DNA of 51,407 nucleotides from an uncultured Clostridia bacterium. Its GTDB lineage: Bacteria; Bacillota; Clostridia; Christensenellales; UBA1242. The translations under genes and the position numbers were made by a program. The DNA lies in assembly GCA_934772445.1 (NCBI GenBank), contig CAKVMJ010000005.1, forward strand, positions 1-51,407, read 5' to 3'. The first letter of the stretch is position 1; each line of letters opens with the position of its first letter. The notes under the pieces were generated by a model. The model was not told the DNA's origin and made no database searches. It saw only the letters and a list, made by a program, of their open reading frames with translations. Positions 33,142 through 41,443 of this stretch are shown here, in pieces.

Positions 33142-34629
33142 TTATGCATCATATAAATTTTCACTCAAAAATTTATCTCCGCAAGTTATATTGATTTTAA
33201 GTTGTCGGAAAGTTTCTTCATTGGTTTGATGAAGCAAATGAGTGGAATGAGCTTCGCAACCTTGGAGTAATGCAATTTTTTCGTAAGCATTTCTAATAAT
33301 ATCGTTATCTTTTGCACTAATTGCTAATGCAATTAACACATCTTTTAGAGTTAGATTACCCTTTTCTCTACCCATTAACTTCTCTTTCATTTCAAGAATT
33401 GGTAGAAGAATATTAGGCGAAATTATTTTAAGTTTATCATCAATATTTGCCAAAACTTTAATAGCGTTTAGTAGGGCAGAAGCACTCGCTGTTAGAATAT
33501 CTGTATTTCTTCCAACGATTATTCTTCCATCTTTTAATTGTATGCTAACACAAGGACAATGGCTTGCCTTTTCTTTATCTATAGCAGGTTGAACACAGGC
33601 TCTATCTGAAGAGGAAATGCTTAATTCGTTCATAAGTAGTTGTATTCTTTCAACTGCATCAAACGAACTTCTTCCGCGTTTGTAATCAGCTCTTTGCCTA
33701 TAAAATCTTCTAATAATTTCTTGCTTGCTAGCTTCTTTGCAGGCTTCATCATCTGAAATGCAATAGCCAATCATATTAACGCCCATATCTGTTGGTGATT
33801 TATAAATATCCTCGCCAGTAATTTTCTTTAATATTTCCTTAACAACTGGGAAAACCTCCAAATCTCTATTGTAGTTTACGGCAATTTCGTTATGTGCTTC
33901 TAGGTGGTAAGAATCTAACATATTAACATCTTTTAAATCGCTAGTAGCAGCCTCATACGCAATATTCACAGGGTGCTTTAAAGGTAAGTTCCAAACTGGG
34001 AAAGTTTCAAATTTGGCATAACCAACTTTGTTTCCTCGCTTAAATTCGTGGTAAAGTTGGGATAAGCAAGTGCCAAGTTTTCCGCTTCCAGGGCCGGGTG
34101 CAGCCACAACTATTAAAGACCTAGTTGTTTCTATATATGGATTTTTACCATAACCCTCATCTGAAACGATTGTTTCAACATCTGTAGGGTAGCCTTTTGT
34201 TGGGATATGTATATAAACTTTTTCATTATGTCGTTCTAGTTTGTTTTTAAACTTAATTGCAGCAGGTTGACCTGTGAATAATGTTATAACCACGGAGTTG
34301 ATTTTAAGCCCAATCTTTCTTAGAGAATCTATAAGTCTTAAAACTTCCATATCGTAAGTTATTCCAAAATCTGCTCTTATTTTATTCTTTTCTATATCTG
34401 TAGCGGAAATGCAGAAAATAATTTCAGCATCATCTTTTAATGATTCTAAAAGTTTTATTTTATTATTTGGATTGTAACCGGGTAAAACTCTTGATGCGTG
34501 GAAGTCATCAAAAAGTTTACCGCCAAATTCCATATAAAGTTTACCGCCAAACTTGGCAATTCTTTCTCTAATTTTCTTATTTTGAAGTTTTAAATACTTT
34601 TCGCTATCAAATCCTATTTTATTTTCCAT
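33142..34629 (-). CDS. DUF1846 family protein, 495 aa
   Basis: Full-length member of the DUF1846 family (PF08903). Recognisable pieces are the N-terminal KIGFDSEKYLKLQ, the LPGYNPNNKIKLLE region, a P-loop-like VAAPGPGSGKLGTCLSQLYHE (PGPGSGK, near 175-181) and the Cys/Asp-rich IGYCISDDEACKEASKQEII, seen here as IGYCISDDEACKE. The family is widespread in Bacillota and its reaction is unknown; the GPGSGK loop suggests nucleotide or phosphate binding. AAAGGAGAA precedes the ATG. Confidence 0.93.
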   Translation of the reverse strand: MENKIGFDSEKYLKLQNKKIRERIAKFGGKLYMEFGGKLFDDFHASRVLPGYNPNNKIKLLESLKDDAEIIFCISATDIEKNKIRADFGITYDMEVLRLIDSLRKIGLKINSVVITLFTGQPAAIKFKNKLERHNEKVYIHIPTKGYPTDVETIVSDEGYGKNPYIETTRSLIVVAAPGPGSGKLGTCLSQLYHEFKRGNKVGYAKFETFPVWNLPLKHPVNIAYEAATSDLKDVNMLDSYHLEAHNEIAVNYNRDLEVFPVVKEILKKITGEDIYKSPTDMGVNMIGYCISDDEACKEASKQEIIRRFYRQRADYKRGRSSFDAVERIQLLMNELSISSSDRACVQPAIDKEKASHCPCVSIQLKDGRIIVGRNTDILTASASALLNAIKVLANIDDKLKIISPNILLPILEMKEKLMGREKGNLTLKDVLIALAISAKDNDIIRNAYEKIALLQGCEAHSTHLLHQTNEETFRQLKINITCGDKFLSENLYDA

Positions 34630-34662
34630 AATTTTCTCCTTTGATTTTTGATTTTAAAATTA

Positions 34663-34696
34663 AAAAAATTCTCCCCCAAATTGAATTTTGGGGTAG
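34663..34696 (-). terminator. Terminator of cvpA-like gene
   Basis: CCCCAAA / TTTGGGG stem with a short loop; on the minus strand it is followed by AATTTTTTTAA. It is the only GC-containing hairpin in this gap. Confidence 0.75.
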
Positions 34697-34711
34697 AAAA
34701 ATTTTGAATCT

Positions 34712-35323
34712 TTAAGATTCGGTTATTGAATTGGTTAATTTATCTCTTAATTTATCTTCTATAAATTGGTTTGTTTTTTCATAAATAACGGAAACATATT
34801 TTGATTCTTGAATTGTTGGTTCGAATTTAACTCTAAGCGGTTCAACAAAGCTTACCATTGTTAAAACAGCGAATAGGCAACAAACTATAAATAAGCCTTT
34901 TAAAGCACCAAATACCATTCCAAGAAGTCTATTCAAAGCTTTAAGCAAACTGCTTGATTCGGTTAGAGAACCGAGAATTTTTTTGATAATGCTTATAGCA
35001 AACATCAAAACTATATATGTTAAAACAATAATTAATATGGTTGCTAAATAGTTGGCAATTTTAACTCTGGCAACTGTCATTCCTAAAAATTCTATATTTT
35101 CTTGAGTGATTTTGAAAACATCTGTTAAAAGCGAATCTAAGTATCCATCAATATCAACTAGTTTTCTTACAAAGTCTGCCACATAAGTACCTAAGAATAT
35201 AGCAAGAGCAACTGAGAATAACGAACTAAATAGGGATACAACGCTATCAACCAGACCCTTCCAAAGTCCAACCAAAGCAAATAATCCAATAAATATTAAA
35301 AAGATTATATCTATTAATGCCAT
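34712..35323 (-). CDS. CvpA family membrane protein
   Basis: 203 residues. The family signature is the N-terminal IDIIFLIFIGLFALVGLWKGLV (seen as IDIIFLIFIG, then GLWKGLV), with four hydrophobic segments near 3-20, 25-48, 87-110 and 131-155, and a basic/acidic C-terminal tail. CvpA was named for colicin V production in E. coli and has been tied to envelope stress; the role here is open. ATG 35323 is preferred over the ATG 12 nt upstream, because that upstream ATG sits in the TGGAG ribosome binding site. Confidence 0.88.
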   Translation of the reverse strand: MALIDIIFLIFIGLFALVGLWKGLVDSVVSLFSSLFSVALAIFLGTYVADFVRKLVDIDGYLDSLLTDVFKITQENIEFLGMTVARVKIANYLATILIIVLTYIVLMFAISIIKKILGSLTESSSLLKALNRLLGMVFGALKGLFIVCCLFAVLTMVSFVEPLRVKFEPTIQESKYVSVIYEKTNQFIEDKLRDKLTNSITES

Positions 35324-35346
35324 TGATTTCTCCATTTGTTTTTTTT

Positions 35347-35374
35347 AGTATAGCATAAATTTTCAGAATGTCAT
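35347..35374 (-). promoter_or_regulatory. Extended -10 promoter of the cvpA-like gene
   Basis: On the minus strand ATGACA (35369-35374) and TATACT (35347-35352) are separated by 16 nt, with TGC directly before the -10 box. Confidence 0.65.
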
Positions 35375-35469
35375 ATTTAAAAAAGCCTAATATCTTAAAA
35401 TTTTTAAATAATTTGTTTTAAATGTTTATGCATTAAATTTTAGGTAAAAATTAGATAAGAGGATTAAAA

Positions 35470-35997
35470 ATGAATAGTTTTAATATTGAAGAAAATATTG
35501 CTTTAGCACCAGCTTTAAATTTGGCTGAAGAACTTATCTTATCTAATGATTTGCCAGTGGTACTTTGCTTGGGGGAGTGTGGTACTGGTGCGATATATTC
35601 AAAAATGGTGGCTGAATTATTGGTTTTAAAATATAATGTTCGAGCTTATGTTTATGGAAGAAATAAAAACAATATTTGCGAAAAGAGTTTAAACACTGCT
35701 ATTAGGTTTGTTTCAAATAGACATAAAAATAGCAAGATTATTGTTGTAATTTCAAAGTTGGGAGATAGAAAGGATAGAAATCTGCTTTTATATGGAAAAG
35801 GTAGGTCTTTATATAATAACCAAGTTTTGGGAGATTTTTGCATTTGTGCTTCTTTAAATTCTATGGGCGTTTGGGGCAATAAAAAGCTAGAGTTGAATCA
35901 TATAGCCGATTTAACAAGCAAAGTTATAAATGCAGGAGTTGTTTTATCAGAAAAAATAAAAGAATGTAACACTTTAAATAATTTAAACATAGTATGA
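35470..35997 (+). CDS. YyaC-like (DUF1256) protein, divergent
   Basis: 175 residues. It resembles YyaC/GPR-like sporulation proteins: a PVVLCLGECGTGA segment near 28-40 (in place of the usual IGTDRSTGDALGP), VRAYVYG near 56-62, and ISKLGDR near 93-99 (in place of DACLG). The match is partial, with key acidic positions changed, so it may be an inactive or re-purposed relative. In Bacillus yyaC is next to the parAB/noc region close to the origin, consistent with the DnaA-box cluster here. The ATG has AGAGGAT upstream. Confidence 0.5.
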   Translation: MNSFNIEENIALAPALNLAEELILSNDLPVVLCLGECGTGAIYSKMVAELLVLKYNVRAYVYGRNKNNICEKSLNTAIRFVSNRHKNSKIIVVISKLGDRKDRNLLLYGKGRSLYNNQVLGDFCICASLNSMGVWGNKKLELNHIADLTSKVINAGVVLSEKIKECNTLNNLNIV

Positions 35998-35999
35998 GG

Positions 36000-36067
36000 T
36001 GTATAGCAAATTGGTTAGATGAATACACTGATTGGTTTACAAATGATAAAAGTTTTTGCTATACATC
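36000..36067 (+). other. Long-range hairpin downstream of the YyaC-like gene
   Basis: TGTATAGCAAA (36000-36010) pairs perfectly with TTTGCTATACA (36055-36065), extended by G-U and G-C, around a loop of about 44 nt. It starts 3 nt after the TGA stop. It may be an mRNA 3' structure or an untested small RNA. Confidence 0.5.
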
Positions 36068-36136
36068 AAACATTTTTCCAATCTAAAGGTTATTCTTATT
36101 CTCATAAAACCCACCCGATTGTTTATGTATAAATAA

Positions 36137-36182
36137 AGAACAAAGCATTGTGGAAAAAATCCGTGCTTTGTTCTAATTTTTT
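36137..36182 (+). terminator. Terminator of the YyaC-like gene
   Basis: An 11-bp stem AGAACAAAGCA / TGCTTTGTTCT has a 16-nt loop and is followed by AATTTTTTT. Confidence 0.75.
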
Positions 36183-36239
36183 TATAGTTTTATGAAAAAA
36201 TTGCTTTTTCAAGGGGGCTAAACGCTCAAAAATGTTCTA

Positions 36240-36470
36240 AAATGGGTAAGTTATCCACAAAATCTCATCGTATGGTTATAAAAATTTTTGCATATTTATT
36301 AAATTTTGCATAAATACACGCGAAAATGCATAAAATTTGTCGAATTTAAAAAAGTTATCCACATATCCACATCGCATTTGCCAGTTATCCACATAACTTA
36401 TGACAACATTTTATAAATTTTGGGTGTTTTTTACCAAAAACGGGTAAAATTGAGTAAGTTATCCACAGTT
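36240..36470 (+). other. oriC: Probable replication origin: DnaA-box cluster with AT-rich segment
   Basis: Four perfect TTATCCACA boxes lie at 36251-36259, 36355-36363, 36385-36393 and 36459-36467, all in the same orientation, each preceded by G and usually A. A near-match ATATCCACA lies at 36363-36371. Spacings of 104, 30 and 74 nt are close to whole helical turns. The first two boxes enclose a strongly AT-rich stretch with repeated TTTTGCATA-type sequence (36286, 36304, and an inverted relative at 36326), a candidate unwinding element. The gap is 484 nt with no gene. No dnaA or dnaN is in the window. Many flanking genes are origin-proximal in Bacillus. Confidence 0.75.
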
Positions 36471-36481
36471 TGGGTGGTAAT

Positions 36482-37978
36482 TTACGGACAAATGTTCGAA
36501 GGAATGGTGTAATTTTCGTTATTTATATTTATACCGTGTGTATAAGTTTCTGCGCTGGTTACAGTATCTTCAATTGTTTTTAAATTCTCTGGGGCTTTCT
36601 CTGCTCCTTCAATAATTATACCATTTTGAGGTTTGTATGTTTCGTTTCTAATTTCTTTTTCTTCAACCAATTTTCCATCTTTATATGTTTGTAAATATGC
36701 TTTTGCAATATATCCGCCTCTAGGATAAGTTAGCCTATAATATTCGCCTTCAAATAAAACTTTATCTTGGTATTCTTTGTTTACATCTTTTTTGATTATA
36801 TCTTTAAGAGCTGGTAGTTCTTTGATTGTTTCACTTCTAGTTTTGTAGGTTATTCCATCTAAATCGTGGCTATATATTTCAACTGTTACATCATCTTTTG
36901 TGGAATAGGTTTTAATAAATAGAGGATACAAACTTGTGTTTTTGAATTTTAAATCTGAAATACCTTCAGCCACCATTGCATCAAGTGCTAATGGTACATA
37001 CCTAACAGGAAGCGTGTGTTTATTAACCTCAATGATTTCTATGCCGGTTTGAAGTAGGGCATTATATAGTGTTGTGCTGGCTTGGCAAATTCCTCCGCCA
37101 ACTCCATCAACAAACCTTCCGTTTAATATAATAGTTGCTGTTTTATAGCCATTTTCTTGAGTGTGCGGTCCAGTAATTTTGTTAAACGAAATTTCTTCAT
37201 CTGGTTCAATTACTATTCCGTTAAATTTAGATAATGCTAATTTAACATTAGATTTTCTCCCACCAGTACTATCTGCAACATTTGTTGAGAATTTGGCGAT
37301 TAAATTGGTGTAATCTTTAGTTTCATTCTCTGTTATGGTAGGTAATAATTCATTTGTTGGAATTTCAACATCAATTGTGTTTGAATTTAAAAATTGTTCA
37401 TTAATCTTTTCATATAAAAGACTTTTATCAATTTCAATTCCATTTTCTTCTTTTAAAATTGTAAACATATTCTTACTATCAGGATTAAATTCAATAGAGC
37501 TGTTTTTAGGCTCTTTTTCAATTTCTGAGATAATGTTATCAATTTTTTCATCAAGACCAGTATAGATATAATTAAAAGAAACTTGCAAATTTTCGCCTTT
37601 ATTTAATAACATAGATATTAGGTTTACTTTTTTATCGTGGGAGTTTAATTCTTTTTCTCTTCTTAATTTTTCTTCAATTATGGTATGAATATTTGAATTA
37701 ACTTCGAAATCCTTATCAGTTAAAGTCCAAGATTTGTCTTTATAAGTTAAAGTCAATTTAAAATCTTTTGCTTGGTTTTTATAATGACTAACTAGTGTTG
37801 CATTAACTTCTGTTGGTGTTGCACCTTTAACATTTATACCGTTTATAGAAGTTGTTAGCATAGAATCTGCAGTTTGGTCTATAAAAAATATTTGTGCAAC
37901 TATAACGGTTATAATAAAACAAGTTAAAATAGATAAAATTGTAAGTGTTTTAAAAGCTGAATTTTTTTTCCTTTTCAT
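36482..37978 (-). CDS. VanW family protein with YoaR-type peptidoglycan-binding region
   Basis: 498 residues. One N-terminal membrane anchor (about 10-32) is followed by a repeated putative peptidoglycan-binding region (about 40-235) and a VanW domain near 240-390. The VanW signature is clear: SNVKLALSKFNGIVIEPDEEISFN (seen as ISFNKITGPHTQENGY), then DGVGGGICQASTTLYNALLQ, and the LPVRYVPLALDAMVAEG segment. A C-terminal tail follows (about 390-498). VanW is named from vancomycin-resistance clusters but its function is unknown, and a single VanW protein does not imply resistance. TTAGGAGAA precedes the ATG. Confidence 0.92.
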   Translation of the reverse strand: MKRKKNSAFKTLTILSILTCFIITVIVAQIFFIDQTADSMLTTSINGINVKGATPTEVNATLVSHYKNQAKDFKLTLTYKDKSWTLTDKDFEVNSNIHTIIEEKLRREKELNSHDKKVNLISMLLNKGENLQVSFNYIYTGLDEKIDNIISEIEKEPKNSSIEFNPDSKNMFTILKEENGIEIDKSLLYEKINEQFLNSNTIDVEIPTNELLPTITENETKDYTNLIAKFSTNVADSTGGRKSNVKLALSKFNGIVIEPDEEISFNKITGPHTQENGYKTATIILNGRFVDGVGGGICQASTTLYNALLQTGIEIIEVNKHTLPVRYVPLALDAMVAEGISDLKFKNTSLYPLFIKTYSTKDDVTVEIYSHDLDGITYKTRSETIKELPALKDIIKKDVNKEYQDKVLFEGEYYRLTYPRGGYIAKAYLQTYKDGKLVEEKEIRNETYKPQNGIIIEGAEKAPENLKTIEDTVTSAETYTHGININNENYTIPSNICP

Positions 37979-38118
37979 TTTATTCTCCTAATTACTTTAG
38001 TTTTTATAATTACATCAAAATTATGCAATTAACCATTTTAATTCTGGAGAAAATGATAAAATCTTCGAGTGTAAAAGAATAGGTCTATTTCAAATAATTT
38101 ATTAATAAACATATTAAT

Positions 38119-38817
38119 ATGAAAATTATTAAATGTTTTAAATTAAGAACTATAATTGCAGTATCAATCGCAATTATAATAGTTGCTTGTATGTTTATAG
38201 GCATAAAAAAAATTAAACATACAGAAAATTCAATAGTACCTTATACTATCGTTTTAGATGCTGGTCACGGCGGTAGAGATAATGGCGTTACTGGTGTGAA
38301 CGGAACTGTTGAGAGTGAGATAAACTTGCAAATTGTTAAAAGATTGAGAACTCAATTTGAAAACTTGGGTTTTAGAGTGGTTTTAACAAGAGAAAATGAG
38401 AGCGGGTTATATTCTGAAAATGTTTCAAATTATAAAAAAGATGATATGACAAAACGAAAGGAAATTATTGAGAAAAGCAAAGCGGATTTAATTATATCTA
38501 TTCATCAAAATTCTTATCCATCGAGCCATTCTAAAGGTGCACAAGTTTTCTGTTTAGAAAAAAACACCGAGAGTGAAAAGTTTGCAAACGCTATTCAATC
38601 TCAAATTATAGCTAGCCTTCCAAACGCAAGGTCTAGCATAAGTTACGGGGATTATTACTTGTTAAAGTGCTCTAAGATGCCATCGGTGATTGTGGAATGT
38701 GGGTATTTAACAAATGTTGAAGAGGAAGTGTTGCTAAATTCAGCAGATTACCAAGAAAAAGTGGCCTATACAATTGCTTGTGGAGTTTTAAAATATTTAG
38801 GATTTAATAATGATTAA
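38119..38817 (+). CDS. cwlD: N-acetylmuramoyl-L-alanine amidase, CwlD type
   Basis: 232 residues, with a single N-terminal membrane helix (about 11-30) and an Amidase_3 domain. Zinc ligands and catalytic Glu are in place: His50 (LDAGHGGRDNG), Glu in ESEINL, His129 (ISIHQNS) and Glu193 (IVECGYLTN). Length, the membrane anchor and the KKDDMTKRKEII segment match CwlD, which cleaves peptides from muramic acid while spore cortex delta-lactam is made. A vegetative amidase is the alternative. No clear ribosome binding site precedes the ATG. Confidence 0.85.
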   Translation: MKIIKCFKLRTIIAVSIAIIIVACMFIGIKKIKHTENSIVPYTIVLDAGHGGRDNGVTGVNGTVESEINLQIVKRLRTQFENLGFRVVLTRENESGLYSENVSNYKKDDMTKRKEIIEKSKADLIISIHQNSYPSSHSKGAQVFCLEKNTESEKFANAIQSQIIASLPNARSSISYGDYYLLKCSKMPSVIVECGYLTNVEEEVLLNSADYQEKVAYTIACGVLKYLGFNND

Positions 38818-38823
38818 TATAGA

Positions 38824-38852
38824 TTGACAAAACCATAATTTTATGTTACACT
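38824..38852 (+). promoter_or_regulatory. Sigma-A promoter of the 38903 gene
   Basis: TTGACA (38824-38829) and TACACT (38847-38852) are separated by 17 nt. It gives a leader of about 45 nt. Confidence 0.65.
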
Positions 38853-38902
38853 TTAGGTGTGATGATAAGCAATGATAAAGTTGCTTGAAAAAAGAGGTAA
38901 TT

Positions 38903-39502
38903 ATGGATTCTAGTATGGATACAAAGAGCTTTGATATTATCGAAGTACAAGAAAAAGTTTTCGATAAATTATCTAAAGCGGAGATGGATTTTATTAAACT
39001 TGCAACTGCAGGCTGGTTTGCAACTGCAAAAAAATCTGAATTGCTTGAAGGAGATGAATGTGAGAAAGATTTTTCCAGATTTGTTTCATATTTTACAACA
39101 GATAATCATAAGGGAAATCACGAGATTGATACCTTCACAGTTAGGTTAACAGAATTTATGAATGGAAATTATAATTTCATAACTAATTCTTGCGGAATTA
39201 GGCAAAATCTAATCGGAATGCTTGAAAATGATGATATTGATGTTAATAATGTTAAAACATCATTTAATGTTGTGGCAAAATATGCATCTGAGGTTGGTGA
39301 TAGATGGTTTTGGAATAATTTAAAAATCAAGAAAGATGATTTCAATTCTGAATATGTTGATAAAACAATTGAGAATTTTGAGAAATGGGGCGAAATGTCT
39401 GATGGCAAAAGAACTGCTCTAACAGTTTTGCGTGATGGTATGAAGATGGCGGAAGATAGATTGCCTGAAATTTCTGGTGATGTAAACCAAATGAATAATT
39501 AA
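38903..39502 (+). CDS. Hypothetical protein, 199 aa
   Basis: I do not recognise the family. It is soluble, acidic and mostly helical by eye. Aromatic spots include LATAGWFATAKKSELL (about 30-45), GDRWFWNNLKIKKDDF (about 132-147) and FEKWGEMSDGKRTAL (about 160-174). It has no membrane segment or signal. ATG 38903 is chosen for AGAGGT 5 nt upstream; an in-frame TTG at 38885 has none. It has its own promoter and a terminator shared with the GNAT gene. Confidence 0.65.
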   Translation: MDSSMDTKSFDIIEVQEKVFDKLSKAEMDFIKLATAGWFATAKKSELLEGDECEKDFSRFVSYFTTDNHKGNHEIDTFTVRLTEFMNGNYNFITNSCGIRQNLIGMLENDDIDVNNVKTSFNVVAKYASEVGDRWFWNNLKIKKDDFNSEYVDKTIENFEKWGEMSDGKRTALTVLRDGMKMAEDRLPEISGDVNQMNN

Positions 39503-39519
39503 TTATTAAATTAAATAAT

Positions 39520-39560
39520 AAAAAACGAAACTTATACGATTTGTACAAGTTTCTTTTTTA
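39520..39560. terminator. Bidirectional terminator between 38903 and GNAT genes
   Basis: GAAACTT / AAGTTTC, extended through A and T runs on either side, lies between two convergent genes. Confidence 0.65.
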
Positions 39561-40040
39561 TATCTTTTTAAATAAGCTTACCATTCTATCTTCATAATTA
39601 TTTTTATAGTAGAATTTTTTAGCATTTTCATTATATGCAAAAACATCAATTTGAATATATTCGCAACCAATTGATTTAAAATAATTTTCAATAGCGGAAA
39701 GCAGTAAACTGCCTGTTCCTTTACTCCTTGAGATTTTGCTAACAATTAATTCGGCAACAATTCCTTTTTTAGGGCAACTATAATCCAATTTATCTCTTTT
39801 ATCGTAAGTTTGAGTAAAGCCAGCAATAAATCCGATTATTTTTTTATTTTCTTCCGCTATGAAAATCTTACCATTTTGTGAAATACAATCTTCAAGCATA
39901 AAATCAAAATACTTATCTCTATAATCTTTAGAAATTATATTCAAATTGTATTTATCAATCTTAATTATATATTGTTGTAGTTCTATAAGTAAATCTTTTA
40001 TTGATTCTTTATCTGATATGTTATATTCTCTTATTTCCAT
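39558..40040 (-). CDS. GNAT family N-acetyltransferase
   Basis: 160 residues of one GNAT domain. The acetyl-CoA pyrophosphate loop is RSKGTGSLLL (R/Q-x-x-G-x-G/A) near 108-117, preceded by the beta-4 strand KKGIVAELIVS and followed by NENAKKFYYKNNYE. The substrate cannot be predicted. The ATG has no Shine-Dalgarno; a perfect-consensus promoter ends its -10 box 6 nt ahead of the ATG, so the mRNA is probably leaderless. Confidence 0.88.
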   Translation of the reverse strand: MEIREYNISDKESIKDLLIELQQYIIKIDKYNLNIISKDYRDKYFDFMLEDCISQNGKIFIAEENKKIIGFIAGFTQTYDKRDKLDYSCPKKGIVAELIVSKISRSKGTGSLLLSAIENYFKSIGCEYIQIDVFAYNENAKKFYYKNNYEDRMVSLFKKI

Positions 40041-40046
40041 ATTTAT

Positions 40047-40075
40047 ATTATATTGATATTGAATAGAATTGTCAA
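40047..40075 (-). promoter_or_regulatory. Perfect sigma-A promoter of the GNAT gene, leaderless layout
   Basis: On the minus strand TTGACA (40070-40075) and TATAAT (40047-40052) are both perfect, with a 17-nt spacer. Six bases (ATAAAT) separate the -10 box from the ATG. Confidence 0.85.
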
Positions 40076-40167
40076 TTAAGTGAATTTAGATGCGATGTAA
40101 GTTTAATTATTTTCTATGGTATCATTTTCTAGTAAAAAAATATATAAAATATTAATCATAATTTTCT

Positions 40168-40194
40168 TATGCTTAAAATTTAGATAAAAGCATA
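40168..40194. repeat. Hairpin upstream of the Y-family polymerase gene
   Basis: TATGCTT (40168-40174) and AAGCATA (40188-40194) form an inverted repeat 9 nt ahead of the ATG at 40204, where no ribosome binding site is seen. It could be an operator or an mRNA 5' structure. I see no LexA-type CGAAC-N4-GTTCG box. Confidence 0.45.
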
Positions 40195-40203
40195 AATTAA
40201 AAT

Positions 40204-41442
40204 ATGAGAAGTATTTTACATATAGATTTGAATAATTTTTATGCTTCGGTGGAATGTTTGCTAAGACCTAAATATAGAAACAAACCATTGTGTGTTTGTG
40301 GAGATGTGGAAGCACGGCACGGTGTTGTGTTGGCAAAGAATTTCTTAGCAAAATCTATGGGTGTTAAAACTGGAATGGTTTTATGGGAAGCAAAACAACT
40401 CTGTCCAAATCTTATATCTGTTAATGCAAGGTTTGAACTATATTTAAAATACTCCAAAAAAGTAAAAAATATTTATAGAAGATTTACAGATAGGATAGAA
40501 CCTTATGGGATTGATGAGTGTTGGCTGGATATAACCGATAGTTTAAAATTATTTGGAGATGCTTATACTATTGCATTTAAAATAAAAGAAGCAATAAAAG
40601 AAGAACTTGGTTTAACTGTTTCGGCTGGAATTAGTTATAATAAAATTTATGCAAAACTAGGCTCAGACCAAGCTAAAAGAGATGATATTTTTGAAATAAC
40701 CAAAGAAAATAGAGATGAAAAAATTTTCCCATTGCCAGTTGAAAACTTGCTATATGTTGGAAAAGCAACAAAGAAAAAATTAAATAAAATTAATGTTTTC
40801 ACAATTGGAGATTTGGCTCACACAGATTATAATGTTTTAAAAATGTTGCTTGGGAAATGGGGCGAATACTTATATAATTTTGCAAATGGTTTTGATTTAA
40901 GCCCAGTTAGAAAAGATTTAGAAAAAGTACCTTTTAAATCTATTGGAAATAGTTTAACAAATTATAAAGATATAGATTCGGAAAAAGATGTGAAAAGTTT
41001 GATTGCGTTGCTTAGCGAGAGCGTTATTTATAGGGCAAGGGATTATAACTTAACCACGGCGAAAACTCTCTCTGTTTATGTTAAGAATATAAGTTTAGTT
41101 TCCGTTGGCTATTCTTGCAAATTTAATCCAAATATTTTGGTTTGCTCAAACTTAGAAAATCAAGCTTATGAATTACTTAAAAAAAATTATAATTTTAAAG
41201 AAAAAATTCGTGCTATGGGAATTAGTGTTTCGGGATTTGAGAAAAACATCATTCAAAGTTCAATCTTATATGATTGCGAAAAATTTGAGAAACAACTAAA
41301 ACTGGAAGAAACTATAAACAAATTGAAAAAGAAATATGGTAATTGGGTTTTTCAGAGTGCTGATGTTTTAAAAGATGAGAAGTTGAAAACTTTGGATATA
41401 AAAAAAGAACATATAATTCACCCAGAAAGTTATTTCAAATAG
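40204..41442 (+). CDS. dinB: Y-family DNA polymerase (DinB / polymerase IV type)
   Basis: 412 residues. An error-prone polymerase for copying past damaged bases. Catalytic residues are in the family positions: Asp8 (ILHIDLNNFYASVE) and Asp104-Glu105 (GIDECWLDITD). The little-finger domain follows the helix-hairpin-helix region (LLYVGKATKKKLNKI). The motif DECWLD, with Cys-Trp in place of the usual Ala/Val-Phe, marks a clostridial subgroup. It ends with a charged tail; no clear beta-clamp peptide was identified. No Shine-Dalgarno is seen. Confidence 0.93.
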   Translation: MRSILHIDLNNFYASVECLLRPKYRNKPLCVCGDVEARHGVVLAKNFLAKSMGVKTGMVLWEAKQLCPNLISVNARFELYLKYSKKVKNIYRRFTDRIEPYGIDECWLDITDSLKLFGDAYTIAFKIKEAIKEELGLTVSAGISYNKIYAKLGSDQAKRDDIFEITKENRDEKIFPLPVENLLYVGKATKKKLNKINVFTIGDLAHTDYNVLKMLLGKWGEYLYNFANGFDLSPVRKDLEKVPFKSIGNSLTNYKDIDSEKDVKSLIALLSESVIYRARDYNLTTAKTLSVYVKNISLVSVGYSCKFNPNILVCSNLENQAYELLKKNYNFKEKIRAMGISVSGFEKNIIQSSILYDCEKFEKQLKLEETINKLKKKYGNWVFQSADVLKDEKLKTLDIKKEHIIHPESYFK

Positions 41443-41443
41443 T

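Noticed and set aside
36000..36066. tRNA-like look of the segment after the YyaC-like gene (AGCAAATTGGTTAGAT resembles a D-arm)
   Set aside because: No T-arm (GGTTCRA), no 3-bp-spaced anticodon arm and no 7-bp acceptor of tRNA form. The paired ends are a long-range hairpin instead.
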